24,488 nucleotides of DNA, taken from positions 1-24,488 of the forward strand of contig CAZJJZ010000021.1 in the NCBI GenBank assembly GCA_964546505.1, in the 5' to 3' direction. The DNA is from CAZJJZ01 sp964546505 (GTDB lineage Bacteria > Patescibacteriota > Gracilibacteria > UBA1369). The notes below the pieces were generated by a model. That model was not told where the DNA came from and did not search any database. It saw nothing but the letters and a program-made list of their open reading frames with translations. Within the stretch, counting starts at the first letter, position 1. Every line of letters starts with the position of its first letter. The translations under genes and the position numbers were made by a program. Shown here in pieces: positions 1 through 6,962 of this stretch.

Positions 1-2
1 AA

Positions 3-467
3 GAACCAAAATCATGTTATGACTTAAGTTATCACCAGGAAGGACCATTTCCGACTCATGAACTAATTAAAACTGGCTTTTTGGGATCAACACCAATACG
101 TCTATTGCCTCCAGAAGAAATTATTATTGCCAAAATTTTTTCACGTCAACATTATGAAAGCAAAGAACACTTACAGGAAGTAATCACTACTTTGGCAAAT
201 CCTGATACGATTTTAACAATTGTTCCAGAACTGCTAAAACAAAGACATCCCAAAATTGCCTCTAATCTACTTTATATATTAAACCGCGAATTAACGGCTT
301 GTTATATTCTTGGTGATCAAAATGATCCCAGCTTACTCAAAAAAATGTCTTTATTCACCGGTAAGAACATCGAATTACCATCCAAAGCAGCAACCACAAC
401 TGTCCAAAAAATCACAGAAGAAACCAGAAAATCTATTGATTCTACCCCCAATCCACTCGCTATTTAG
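3..467 (+). CDS. Unknown protein, 5' end outside the window
   Basis: The frame is open from base 3 to the TAG at 465-467, so the gene enters from the left edge and its start is not visible. The TTG at 81 is an internal codon and not a required start, because upstream codons in the same frame read through without a stop. About 154 residues are visible. They are mostly helical-looking, with a segment at about residues 33-45 (LLPPEEIIIAKIF) that loosely resembles the 'PEE-x-x-x-x-K' part of AbiEii-type nucleotidyltransferases. The match is too weak for a functional call. No membrane segment is seen. The C-terminus is Ser/Thr/Lys-rich. A promoter for the next gene starts about 36 bases after the stop. 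Confidence 0.7.
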   Translation, partial: EPKSCYDLSYHQEGPFPTHELIKTGFLGSTPIRLLPPEEIIIAKIFSRQHYESKEHLQEVITTLANPDTILTIVPELLKQRHPKIASNLLYILNRELTACYILGDQNDPSLLKKMSLFTGKNIELPSKAATTTVQKITEETRKSIDSTPNPLAI

Positions 468-502
468 ACCACTACAAAAGAGATTAGTCAACGGTGGCTA
501 GC

Positions 503-531
503 TTGACCGATTTTTTTAATGCGATTACTAT
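503..531 (+). promoter_or_regulatory. Sigma70-type promoter of tpiA
   Basis: TTGACC at 503-508 and TACTAT at 526-531 are separated by 17 bases. Transcription would begin near 538, about 28 bases before the ATG at 566. The promoter lies downstream of the upstream in-frame GTG at 494, so it argues that GTG 494 is not the tpiA start. Confidence 0.6.
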
Positions 532-565
532 TTGTGACCAAAATGAACACCTAACCTATTTAAAT

Positions 566-1333
566 ATGCGTACAAAATACGTCATCGGTAATTGGAAAAT
601 GAATACTGATTTAAGCAGTGGACTAAAATTAGTAGAAGAAATTTTTGAAATCGCCCAACACACTGACTCTGAACACATCAAAGTAGTTCTTTGCTCACCC
701 TTCACCCACCTTTCCGAATTAGGAAAATTCTTACAAAAACTACCACACTTCTCATTGGGGGCGCAAAACACCTCTCACAAAAAGAATGGTGCTTTAACAG
801 GAGAAATCTCTGTGGAAATGCTCAAATCAGTGGGTGTTGAATACATTATCGTCGGCCACAGTGAAAGAAGAGATCATTTCCGTGAGTCTGATGAAATGAT
901 CAAAGCCAAAGTAGATTTGATTTTGGAAGAAGGTATGAAGCCAGTTTTCTGCTGTGGAGAACCAAAAGAAATTCGTGAAGCAGATCAACAAAATGCCTAT
1001 GTTTTAAAACAAATTGAGAATGCACTGTTTCATTTACCAGCAGAACAAATCACCAAAGTTGTTTTAGCTTATGAACCTGTATGGGCAATTGGCACTGGCC
1101 TTACCGCCAATACTGATCAAATCCAGGCAATGCATCAAACCATCCGCCAAGCACTCGCACAAAAATATGGTCAAACTATCGCCGATGAGATTTCTATACT
1201 CTATGGTGGAAGCTGCAAAGCTAGCAATGCTCCAGAAATCTTCGGCCTCACTGATGTTGATGGAGGATTAATTGGCGGTGCTTCATTAATAGCCAATGAA
1301 TTTGTCAATATTATTTCTGCTCATCAAAAGTAG
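566..1333 (+). CDS. tpiA: Triosephosphate isomerase
   Basis: Cytosolic enzyme interconverting dihydroxyacetone phosphate and glyceraldehyde 3-phosphate. The 255-residue product has the family's usual length and all catalytic landmarks: NWKMN at 9-13 (Lys11), the electrophile His98 in VGHSERR, the catalytic base Glu170 in AYEPVWAIGTG with the flexible loop just after it, and phosphate-binding GGS (214-216) and IGGAS (236-240). The ATG at 566 was chosen because the family begins with this R-K-x-x-x-x-GNWKMN segment and because the promoter sits between it and the earlier in-frame GTG at 494. No Shine-Dalgarno sequence precedes the ATG. It links glyceraldehyde 3-phosphate from the phosphoketolase and transketolase reactions, encoded further right, to triose metabolism. 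Confidence 0.96.
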   Translation: MRTKYVIGNWKMNTDLSSGLKLVEEIFEIAQHTDSEHIKVVLCSPFTHLSELGKFLQKLPHFSLGAQNTSHKKNGALTGEISVEMLKSVGVEYIIVGHSERRDHFRESDEMIKAKVDLILEEGMKPVFCCGEPKEIREADQQNAYVLKQIENALFHLPAEQITKVVLAYEPVWAIGTGLTANTDQIQAMHQTIRQALAQKYGQTIADEISILYGGSCKASNAPEIFGLTDVDGGLIGGASLIANEFVNIISAHQK

Positions 1334-1365
1334 CAAATTTACTTCTGACTTGCTAGTCTTGTCAC

Positions 1366-3468
1366 ATGTCATTAACAGCAATTTTTTATCCGAAGTCCAT
1401 TGCCATAATTGGTGCCTCCACCAAAAGTGGTAGTGTCGGTAACGCCGTTGTAAAAAATCTACAAACTCAAGGCTACCAGGGTAAAATCTATCCTGTTAAT
1501 CCCAAAGCCGAAGAACTTTATGGACTAAAGTGCTATCCTGATATAGATGAAGTACCGGATCAGGTGGATTTGATCATTGTAGCCATTCCCGCAGCAGCTG
1601 TGCCCGGCATTATCGCGCCAGCAGCTGCCAAAGGAGCAAAAGGTTGCATTGTGATTTCTGCTGGCTTCAAAGAAGTAGGCCAATTAGCATTAGAACAACA
1701 GCTTAAAGCAGAATGTGAAAAATATCAGATCAGTTTAGTTGGACCCAATTGTTTAGGGATACTTAATCCGGAAATTTCCCTTAATGCCTCTTTCGCGGCT
1801 ATCTTGCCTCAGCCCGGCAATGTGGCTTTTTGCTCACAAAGTGGTGCGCTTTGCACTGCCGTTTTGGATTACGCTGATCAGCTGGGCATAGGCTTTTCCA
1901 AATTCGTCAGTATTGGCAACAAAGCACAAATTGATGAAGTGACTTTACTGGAATATCTGCACAATGACAGTCAGACCAAAGTAATCGCCATGTACATTGA
2001 AGATTTGAAAGATGGTCAAATTTTTAGAGAAACAGCTTTGAAGTTAACTAAAGCCAATCCTGCCAAGCCAATCATCATACTAAAATCAGGTAGAACAACA
2101 GCTGGCGCATCCGCTTCCGCCTCTCACACTGGGTCTTTATCTGGTACGGATAGTGCTTACGACGCCCTCTTTAGACAAGCAGGAGTCATTCGAGCTAATG
2201 ACATAGCTGAAATGTTTGATTTGATACAAGTGTTCAATAACAATGCACTGCCTGAAGGCAACAAGGTAGGAATAATCACTAATGCGGGTGGACCTGGAGT
2301 TTTAACCACTGACGCGGCAGTCAGCACCGGCCTAAAAATGGCCTCTTTAACCCCCAACACTATAACGTCACTGAAAGCTTACCTACCTGCTGCGGCTTCC
2401 TGCCATAATCCCATTGATATTTTAGGAGACGCTCAAGCGGACCGTTATCGTTTCGCCTTAGAACAGGCAGCTGCCGATCCTAACGTGGACAGTATTTTGG
2501 TCATATTGACTCCACAATCAATGACAGAAATTGAGGCGACTGCGCAGGCAATCATAGACACCAAACAACTTACACACAAACCCCTGGTTGCTTGTTTGAT
2601 GGGTGAAGTTACTGTAGCAAAAGGCCTAAAATTACTTCAACAAGCTAATATAGCCTCTATCAACTTTCCAGAATCCGCAGCCAAGGCCTTGGCTAAACTA
2701 AGTAACTTTGCTGACTTTTACCACAGTCCCGCCGAAGAACAATTTGAATTTAATGATCTGCAGCCTGAATTAGTTAGCAAATTGTTACAAGAAGGTCGGG
2801 AACAGGGCGTAACTGCGTTTCCGGAAGCTAAAGCCAATCAGATTTTAGCCGCCTACGGCTTTCCGGTTTTGCAATCTTTTGTAGCCACCAGCGCGGCAGA
2901 AGCAGGAGAAATAGCCCAAAAAATCAACCAAAGAATGGTTTTTAAAATCGTCTCTAAAGATATTTTGCATAAATTTGATGCCGGTGGAGTTATTCTCAAT
3001 GTCATGCCAGAACAAGCCGCCAAAACCTATCAGCTTGTTCTGGATAACTGTCAAAAATACAAACCTGATGCTGTTTTGGAAGGAGTATTAATTGCGGAAA
3101 TGTTGGACTTGACCCGTGGTGTTGAATTTATTATCGGTGCCAAAAAAGACGCTCAATTAGGACAAATAATCATGGTCGGCTGGGGAGGAATATTTGTGGA
3201 AATATTCCAGGATGTCAGTTTTTCCATGGCACCAATCAGCAAAACAGAAGCACAAAAAATGATCACTCGAGTGAAGGCACATTCTTTATTGAATGGTGCA
3301 AGAGGAAAAACCAAAATGGATGAACAAAAATTAGTAGAATGTCTTGGGCGTTTAAGCAGGTTATTATCTGATTTTCCAGAAATAATTGAACTAGACATCA
3401 ACCCATTGTTAATCTTACCTGATAGTGAAGGCGTGAAATGCCTAGACTCGCGATTAATATTCCAATAA
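1366..3468 (+). CDS. acdA: ADP-forming acetyl-CoA synthetase, fused alpha-beta
   Basis: Converts acetyl-CoA (or another acyl-CoA), ADP and phosphate to the acid, CoA and ATP, giving substrate-level ATP in fermenters. The 700-residue product carries both subunits in one chain. The order is a CoA-binding Rossmann domain (about 1-130, with IAIIGAS at 12-18), two ligase-CoA domains with the likely phospho-histidine His254 in SHTGSL, a linker, and an ATP-grasp beta part from about 465 to the end (SKDILHKFDAGGV; IELDINPLL near the C-terminus). Fused alpha-beta forms of this size are known in bacteria and protists; many archaea split them. The gene starts 32 bases after tpiA with no terminator between, so the two are probably co-transcribed. 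No Shine-Dalgarno sequence is visible. Substrate range cannot be read from sequence. Confidence 0.93.
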   Translation: MSLTAIFYPKSIAIIGASTKSGSVGNAVVKNLQTQGYQGKIYPVNPKAEELYGLKCYPDIDEVPDQVDLIIVAIPAAAVPGIIAPAAAKGAKGCIVISAGFKEVGQLALEQQLKAECEKYQISLVGPNCLGILNPEISLNASFAAILPQPGNVAFCSQSGALCTAVLDYADQLGIGFSKFVSIGNKAQIDEVTLLEYLHNDSQTKVIAMYIEDLKDGQIFRETALKLTKANPAKPIIILKSGRTTAGASASASHTGSLSGTDSAYDALFRQAGVIRANDIAEMFDLIQVFNNNALPEGNKVGIITNAGGPGVLTTDAAVSTGLKMASLTPNTITSLKAYLPAAASCHNPIDILGDAQADRYRFALEQAAADPNVDSILVILTPQSMTEIEATAQAIIDTKQLTHKPLVACLMGEVTVAKGLKLLQQANIASINFPESAAKALAKLSNFADFYHSPAEEQFEFNDLQPELVSKLLQEGREQGVTAFPEAKANQILAAYGFPVLQSFVATSAAEAGEIAQKINQRMVFKIVSKDILHKFDAGGVILNVMPEQAAKTYQLVLDNCQKYKPDAVLEGVLIAEMLDLTRGVEFIIGAKKDAQLGQIIMVGWGGIFVEIFQDVSFSMAPISKTEAQKMITRVKAHSLLNGARGKTKMDEQKLVECLGRLSRLLSDFPEIIELDINPLLILPDSEGVKCLDSRLIFQ

Positions 3469-3512
3469 ACTAACAAAGCAAAAAGCAGGCTCAACAACCA
3501 AAGGAAACAATT

Positions 3513-3818
3513 TTGCCACTTTTTGAGATCCAAATTTGCAACCCTTTCACTCCTCAACCTACTCTCAGCTGCCTCATCATCGAGGCCAACAACGAAGGAG
3601 AGATTCGCGCTGCATTGGCCAAAATTCACCGGACTTTTCCTTGCCAACTCGCCTTGAACGTGGATGTCACGCCCTACCCGGGCGACTCCAAAGCTCTTCC
3701 CCTGCACGACTTTGTGGATGAGCTGTACAGCAGGCTGAAGTTTCGTATGACTGAGTCCAGTCCTCCTCCCGAATCCGCCTATCACTTCGCAGAACTCAAA
3801 TTGCCAAACGTTTCCTAA
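3513..3818 (+). CDS. Small unknown protein, GC-rich, TTG start
   Basis: This gene encodes 101 residues, starting at TTG 3513, the only usable start after the in-frame TAA at 3471. An AAGGA motif ending about 7 bases before the TTG is one of only two convincing Shine-Dalgarno sequences in the window. Predicted layout is a short beta strand, a proline-rich turn, a beta strand (SCLIIEA) and a helix (EGEIRAALAKIHRTF), then a second strand and helix (HDFVDELYSRLKF), suggesting a small alpha/beta domain. No family recognised. G+C reaches about 52-60% over 3601-3720, well above most of the window, hinting at a different origin. An antisense reading of similar length exists (3153-3827, minus) but overlaps acdA and looks like a shadow. 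Confidence 0.55.
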   Translation: MPLFEIQICNPFTPQPTLSCLIIEANNEGEIRAALAKIHRTFPCQLALNVDVTPYPGDSKALPLHDFVDELYSRLKFRMTESSPPPESAYHFAELKLPNVS

Positions 3819-3884
3819 TTCAGCCATGCTGCCTCATTTGCCGATGGGAGCAACTACATCAGTAGCCAGCCCCTCGCTGTTCTT

Positions 3885-3911
3885 TCCCAGGTCGCCAAAG
3901 GCGACCTGGGA
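3885..3911. terminator. Perfect 12-bp hairpin between convergent genes
   Basis: Arms TCCCAGGTCGCC (3885-3896) and GGCGACCTGGGA (3900-3911) are exact complements around an AAA loop. It lies between the convergent genes ending at 3818 and 3928, where a bidirectional terminator is expected. Neither side has a T tract, so it is not a textbook intrinsic terminator. It could also act as an mRNA 3'-end stabiliser. Confidence 0.5.
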
Positions 3912-3927
3912 GTACCAAACATTGCCT

Positions 3928-5808
3928 CTATTTCTTGGGAGGTAAGCTTTTTCCCTTCTGGTCCTTGCCCCAATTCAACAACGCCAATCCATTCATGATA
4001 GCCATCGCTTTAGACTCCACAGAATCCGTACTACTGCCAAATCCGCGACGTACTCTGCCCAAATTATCTTTGATTAAGACAGTAGAAACCACCACTGACG
4101 CCGCACCAGTCATTTCCTCATGCCCCGGTAAATCGACATCAACTTTTTGCTCAAAATAATCCTGAACATCAAAATTAAAATTTGGCTGATCGATTTTAAT
4201 TATCTCCACCAGAGCTTTTCTAAAAGCCTCCAATGTTCCTCTACTGGAAGCTTTTTGTACACTGAGTAGTTCGACCCTACCATTACTTTTTTTGGTGATT
4301 CCCACTTTCACTTGCTGACCCATAGCTTGATTTTCAGCCAGGGCTACCGCATCCAAACCTTCATACAGCAAAGAGTCCAAATGATAAGTTACACCATTAT
4401 ACCTATTCACCTCCTGAACTAATTCATAGACAAATTTCGGCTGACACAAGACCTCAGCCAAATACTCCTGCACATTTCTGCTGCGCTCATAACCTGTCCT
4501 GATTTCTTCAAACATTTTTTTCTCCATTTCCGGACTAACATATACTTCCAATTCAGACAAGACCGCCCTTAAAGCATCCACACCTTGTTCTGAATTTAAA
4601 GATAATTCACCATCATTCCCCCAATCAGCAACGTTCAAAGCGCGATATACCTGCTCCGGCAAAACCTGTTTCCCCGTCTCTAAACTACGTTTTTGCGCAT
4701 ATCTCTGTGCATTTTGTTCTGCAGCAAAATGTATTCCAGCAGTTGTTGACTTTGCACTAACTTGCTGTCCCACAATCGGTGTGTTTACTGGAATAGCTAA
4801 ACCGGTTAAATTGGCTACCAAATTGGCTGTTCTCATCATCAAAGTAGTTGGCTGGACCGCGGTTTCCACTCCAAACCTTTCCCGAAACTGATGCAGTTGA
4901 GCCACCACAGTCGCCAAATCTGCGTTTCCTGGACCTTCACCCAAAGCGTTCATTGTTACCTCCACTTGACCTGCTCCCCCTTTAACCACAGCGGCCACCG
5001 TATTTGCTACCGCTTGACCTAAGTCATTATGCGTGTGTGTAGAGAGCATAGCCTCTAAACCCTTTCTTCTGAGCGCATAAAGTGCCGCACTCACCTCGGC
5101 AAACATTTTGGGATAGTCATCCAACACTGCAATACCATTAGTATCGCATAAAGATAACTTGATTTGCACTTTTTCTCCGTCAATTCCGGCGATTTCTGCC
5201 TGTTCATAGGTTTGTGCCACTATTTTTTTGCATACACTAAAGACAAATTCCGGATTTTCATTAAAAGCATCCATAGCTTGTTCCAAATAATACATCACTT
5301 TCAATTTGATCTGCTCTCCATTTTGATCCAGTTTACCCAGATGCGCTTGTACTACTCTCTCGACCACCTTCTCCAAACCAGCCAAAAATTGGCTTTCCGA
5401 AATTTGTTCCACCTGCCCATACCATCGCAATTTCCGCGATGGTCTTAGCAGAACATTCAACTGCGCTCTATCTTCAGCCAAGACACCACCTCTATCCAAT
5501 GCCTCCATGGCAGCCTTGATGGAAACCGCGTCACTACCACACATCGCGGCAATTACCATCCTCTTGGTATTTTTTGCCACTTCTTCAATCACCCTTACAC
5601 TATTGGCTGCTTCTTTCCCGGGAAAACCCGCCTCACAAATATCCACTCCCAATTGTTCTTCCATCTGAGCAATCCTCACTCTATCTTGCACTCCAATATG
5701 AGCTGCTGATTTAGTCTGCAGGCCATCGCGCAGTGTTGTGGAAGCAATCAGAATTTTTCTTGGTTCTGGTTCGTAGATGGAGGAAATTGCTTGTCTTGAT
5801 AATGACAT
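3928..5808 (-). CDS. 2-isopropylmalate/citramalate synthase-like enzyme with C-terminal regulatory domain
   Basis: A DRE-TIM-type Claisen condensation enzyme joining acetyl-CoA to a 2-oxo acid, as in the first step of leucine (LeuA) or pyruvate-derived isoleucine (CimA) synthesis. The product has 626 residues. The catalytic TIM barrel (about 18-330) shows TTLRDGLQ (Arg27, metal ligand Asp28), the metal-binding HTHND (His258, His260), and GEGPGNA (290-296). A C-terminal domain from about 490 ends in RVRRGFGSSTDSVESKA, like the LeuA allosteric dimerisation domain. Odd: position 30 is Leu (RDGLQ, as in HMG-CoA lyase) where LeuA normally has Glu (RDGEQ). The ATG at 5808 was chosen over an upstream in-frame start at 5871 because a terminator hairpin lies between. 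No leu or ilv partner genes are in the window. The Ile-rich leader peptide upstream leans toward isoleucine control; substrate unproven. Confidence 0.88.
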   Translation of the reverse strand: MSLSRQAISSIYEPEPRKILIASTTLRDGLQTKSAAHIGVQDRVRIAQMEEQLGVDICEAGFPGKEAANSVRVIEEVAKNTKRMVIAAMCGSDAVSIKAAMEALDRGGVLAEDRAQLNVLLRPSRKLRWYGQVEQISESQFLAGLEKVVERVVQAHLGKLDQNGEQIKLKVMYYLEQAMDAFNENPEFVFSVCKKIVAQTYEQAEIAGIDGEKVQIKLSLCDTNGIAVLDDYPKMFAEVSAALYALRRKGLEAMLSTHTHNDLGQAVANTVAAVVKGGAGQVEVTMNALGEGPGNADLATVVAQLHQFRERFGVETAVQPTTLMMRTANLVANLTGLAIPVNTPIVGQQVSAKSTTAGIHFAAEQNAQRYAQKRSLETGKQVLPEQVYRALNVADWGNDGELSLNSEQGVDALRAVLSELEVYVSPEMEKKMFEEIRTGYERSRNVQEYLAEVLCQPKFVYELVQEVNRYNGVTYHLDSLLYEGLDAVALAENQAMGQQVKVGITKKSNGRVELLSVQKASSRGTLEAFRKALVEIIKIDQPNFNFDVQDYFEQKVDVDLPGHEEMTGAASVVVSTVLIKDNLGRVRRGFGSSTDSVESKAMAIMNGLALLNWGKDQKGKSLPPKK

Positions 5809-5821
5809 AAAGGTGGTGGTT

Positions 5822-5849
5822 AAAAAAAGCCGCCCCGGCTGGGGCGGCT
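5822..5849 (-). terminator. Attenuator terminator in the leader of the LeuA/CimA-like gene
   Basis: Read on the minus strand, arms AGCCGCCCC and GGGGCGGCT pair perfectly (9 bp, almost all G-C) around an AGCC loop and are followed by seven T (5828-5822, the first closing the stem). This is a complete intrinsic terminator placed between the promoter and the start codon, 13 bases before the ATG at 5808. A terminator there only makes sense as conditional control. Its 5' arm (5846-5841, CGCCCC) is also complementary to GGGGCG at 5882-5877, giving an antiterminator alternative. Confidence 0.85.
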
Positions 5850-5871
5850 GATGTTTTGATATAAGCAACAA

Positions 5872-5931
5872 CTACTCGCCCCTTGGTGAGATTTTTGGAG
5901 TGATAATAATTGTTGGGCGAACAGTTAACAT
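5872..5931 (-). CDS. Putative leader peptide, Ile/Thr-rich
   Basis: A 19-codon reading frame, MLTVRPTIIITPKISPRGE, runs from ATG 5931 to TAG 5874-5872. It starts about 20 bases after the predicted transcription start and stops 22 bases before the terminator hairpin. It holds three consecutive isoleucine codons (5910-5902) and a fourth later, flanked by Thr. The Ile codons overlap a segment (5915-5905) able to pair over 11 bp, two of them G-U, with 5876-5866, which includes the stop codon. This is the arrangement of ribosome-stalling leader peptides of the ilv/leu/thr type. No Shine-Dalgarno sequence is visible. Another frame carries a Val-Val-Val run (5873-5865) but has no stop before the hairpin. 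Confidence 0.55.
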   Translation of the reverse strand: MLTVRPTIIITPKISPRGE

Positions 5932-5957
5932 GAAAAAAAATCATCAAACTTAACCAC

Positions 5958-5986
5958 AGTATAAAAACTAGTCCTTAATTTGTCAA
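5958..5986 (-). promoter_or_regulatory. Consensus sigma70-type promoter of the attenuated gene
   Basis: On the minus strand, TTGACA (5986-5981) and TATACT (5963-5958) are spaced by 17 bases. This is the best promoter match in the window together with that of clpB. Predicted start of transcription is near 5951, giving a leader of about 143 bases before the ATG at 5808. The plus-strand TATAAA at 5960-5965 overlaps the -10 box, so divergent transcription toward the gene at 5980 may compete. Confidence 0.75.
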
Positions 5987-6570
5987 AAAAAATAAATTCC
6001 CGAACCAGAAATTCTGCTGTAGAATCATCAAAAATAAAATCACCCATTTTGCCAAAAAAACATGCCCAAATAGGAATGTGGATCGATTCATACGACAATC
6101 TCTTCTCCGACTTCGATTCTCGACACTACGCACAAAGACAGATTTCCAGCGATTTTTTTGACGAAGCACGCAAAATAATTCAGGAAATTAATCCCGAAAA
6201 ATTTGCACTGAATTTGATTATACCCCAAAAAAAACGCAATCATCGACTAGAAAAAATCATCATCCATCGTCTGCATACCATTTTCAAGAATTATCTGCAC
6301 AAAGAAAAAAAAGCTTATTTGGAATTCATTCATCGTGGAATTTTGGTTGTCAGTATCGGAATTGTCGCCATGACCACAGCAGCAATTATTGATTATTTTC
6401 AAATCATCAATTTCTATACAACTATGTTGACTACGTTTTTAGAGCCTGGGGGCTGGTACTGTACCTGGTTCGGCTTAGACAGCATCTTTTACTCTGGTAC
6501 CCAAAAAAGAAGAGAAATTCATTTTTATCAAAAATTAGCCACTGCCGAAATTTTATTTCATAACGACTAA
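5980..6570 (+). CDS. Conserved membrane protein of unknown function
   Basis: 196 residues from TTG 5980, or about 164 from the internal ATG at 6076. The upstream start overlaps the -35 box of the divergent gene and has no ribosome binding site; the part before residue 33 is Ser/Lys-rich and of low complexity, so ATG 6076 (MWIDSYDNLFSDFDSR) is a real alternative. The middle part, with the YDNLFSDFDSRHYAQR segment and a conserved-looking FFDEARKII helix, resembles a small membrane protein family I associate with CPR genomes (from memory, not checked). One strong membrane segment lies at about 119-139. The motif LEPGGWYCTWFGLDSIFY (154-171) could dip into the membrane. It is followed five bases later by the MAPEG gene, so they are probably co-transcribed. 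No function is proposed. Confidence 0.75.
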   Translation: MSKKINSRTRNSAVESSKIKSPILPKKHAQIGMWIDSYDNLFSDFDSRHYAQRQISSDFFDEARKIIQEINPEKFALNLIIPQKKRNHRLEKIIIHRLHTIFKNYLHKEKKAYLEFIHRGILVVSIGIVAMTTAAIIDYFQIINFYTTMLTTFLEPGGWYCTWFGLDSIFYSGTQKRREIHFYQKLATAEILFHND

Positions 6571-6575
6571 ACTTT

Positions 6576-6962
6576 ATGCCGATATATACCATTATCGCCA
6601 CACTCTTACTCTATCCTCTCTACACTTGGATCACATCTCAAGTAGCCGTCGCCAGAAGAACGCATCAGCACCCTGCTCCCAAAATGGAAGGTGATTTAAA
6701 CTTCATGCGTTACTTACGTGTCCAAATGAATACAGTGGAAAGATTAGTCATTTTCTTACCACTGCTTTGGATTACGGCAATCTATGGTAATGATCTGTTC
6801 GCTGGAATTTGCGGTTATATTTGGATCATTGGTCGACTGATTTACGCCCTTGGTTACTATCGAGAAGCGCAAAAACGTCAAATCGGATTTTTAATCAATG
6901 CCGCTATCGAAACCATACTTTTCGGCGCAATTATTTACTTTCTTTACGCTTACTTTTTTTAG
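6576..6962 (+). CDS. MAPEG-family membrane protein
   Basis: 128 residues with four hydrophobic segments (about 3-21, 56-70, 75-93, 104-126), the size and topology of MAPEG proteins (membrane-associated proteins in eicosanoid and glutathione metabolism). The signature is clear: RVQMNTVERLVIFLPLLW (48-65), then GRLIYALGYYREAQKRQIGF (86-105). Family members often act as glutathione S-transferases or peroxidases at the membrane, but bacterial relatives are mostly uncharacterised, so the activity is open. It starts five bases after the preceding membrane-protein gene. Its last 32 bases overlap the 3' end of clpB on the opposite strand, with no terminator visible between the two. Confidence 0.85.
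   Translation: MPIYTIIATLLLYPLYTWITSQVAVARRTHQHPAPKMEGDLNFMRYLRVQMNTVERLVIFLPLLWITAIYGNDLFAGICGYIWIIGRLIYALGYYREAQKRQIGFLINAAIETILFGAIIYFLYAYFF

Noticed and set aside
494..565. Upstream in-frame GTG start extending tpiA by 24 codons
   Set aside because: The extension precedes the conserved N-terminus and contains a good promoter (503-531), so it would be upstream of the transcript start.
3153..3827. Long minus-strand frame (224 codons) opposite acdA and the small GC-rich gene
   Set aside because: It covers the 3' end of a clear enzyme gene on the other strand and shows no recognisable protein features; a shadow frame.
5711..5947. A 78-codon minus-strand frame across the attenuator leader, with a Val-Val-Val run
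   Set aside because: It has no stop before the terminator and runs about 98 bases into the synthase gene in another frame. The 19-codon Ile-rich frame fits an attenuator better, though the Val run is worth remembering as an alternative.
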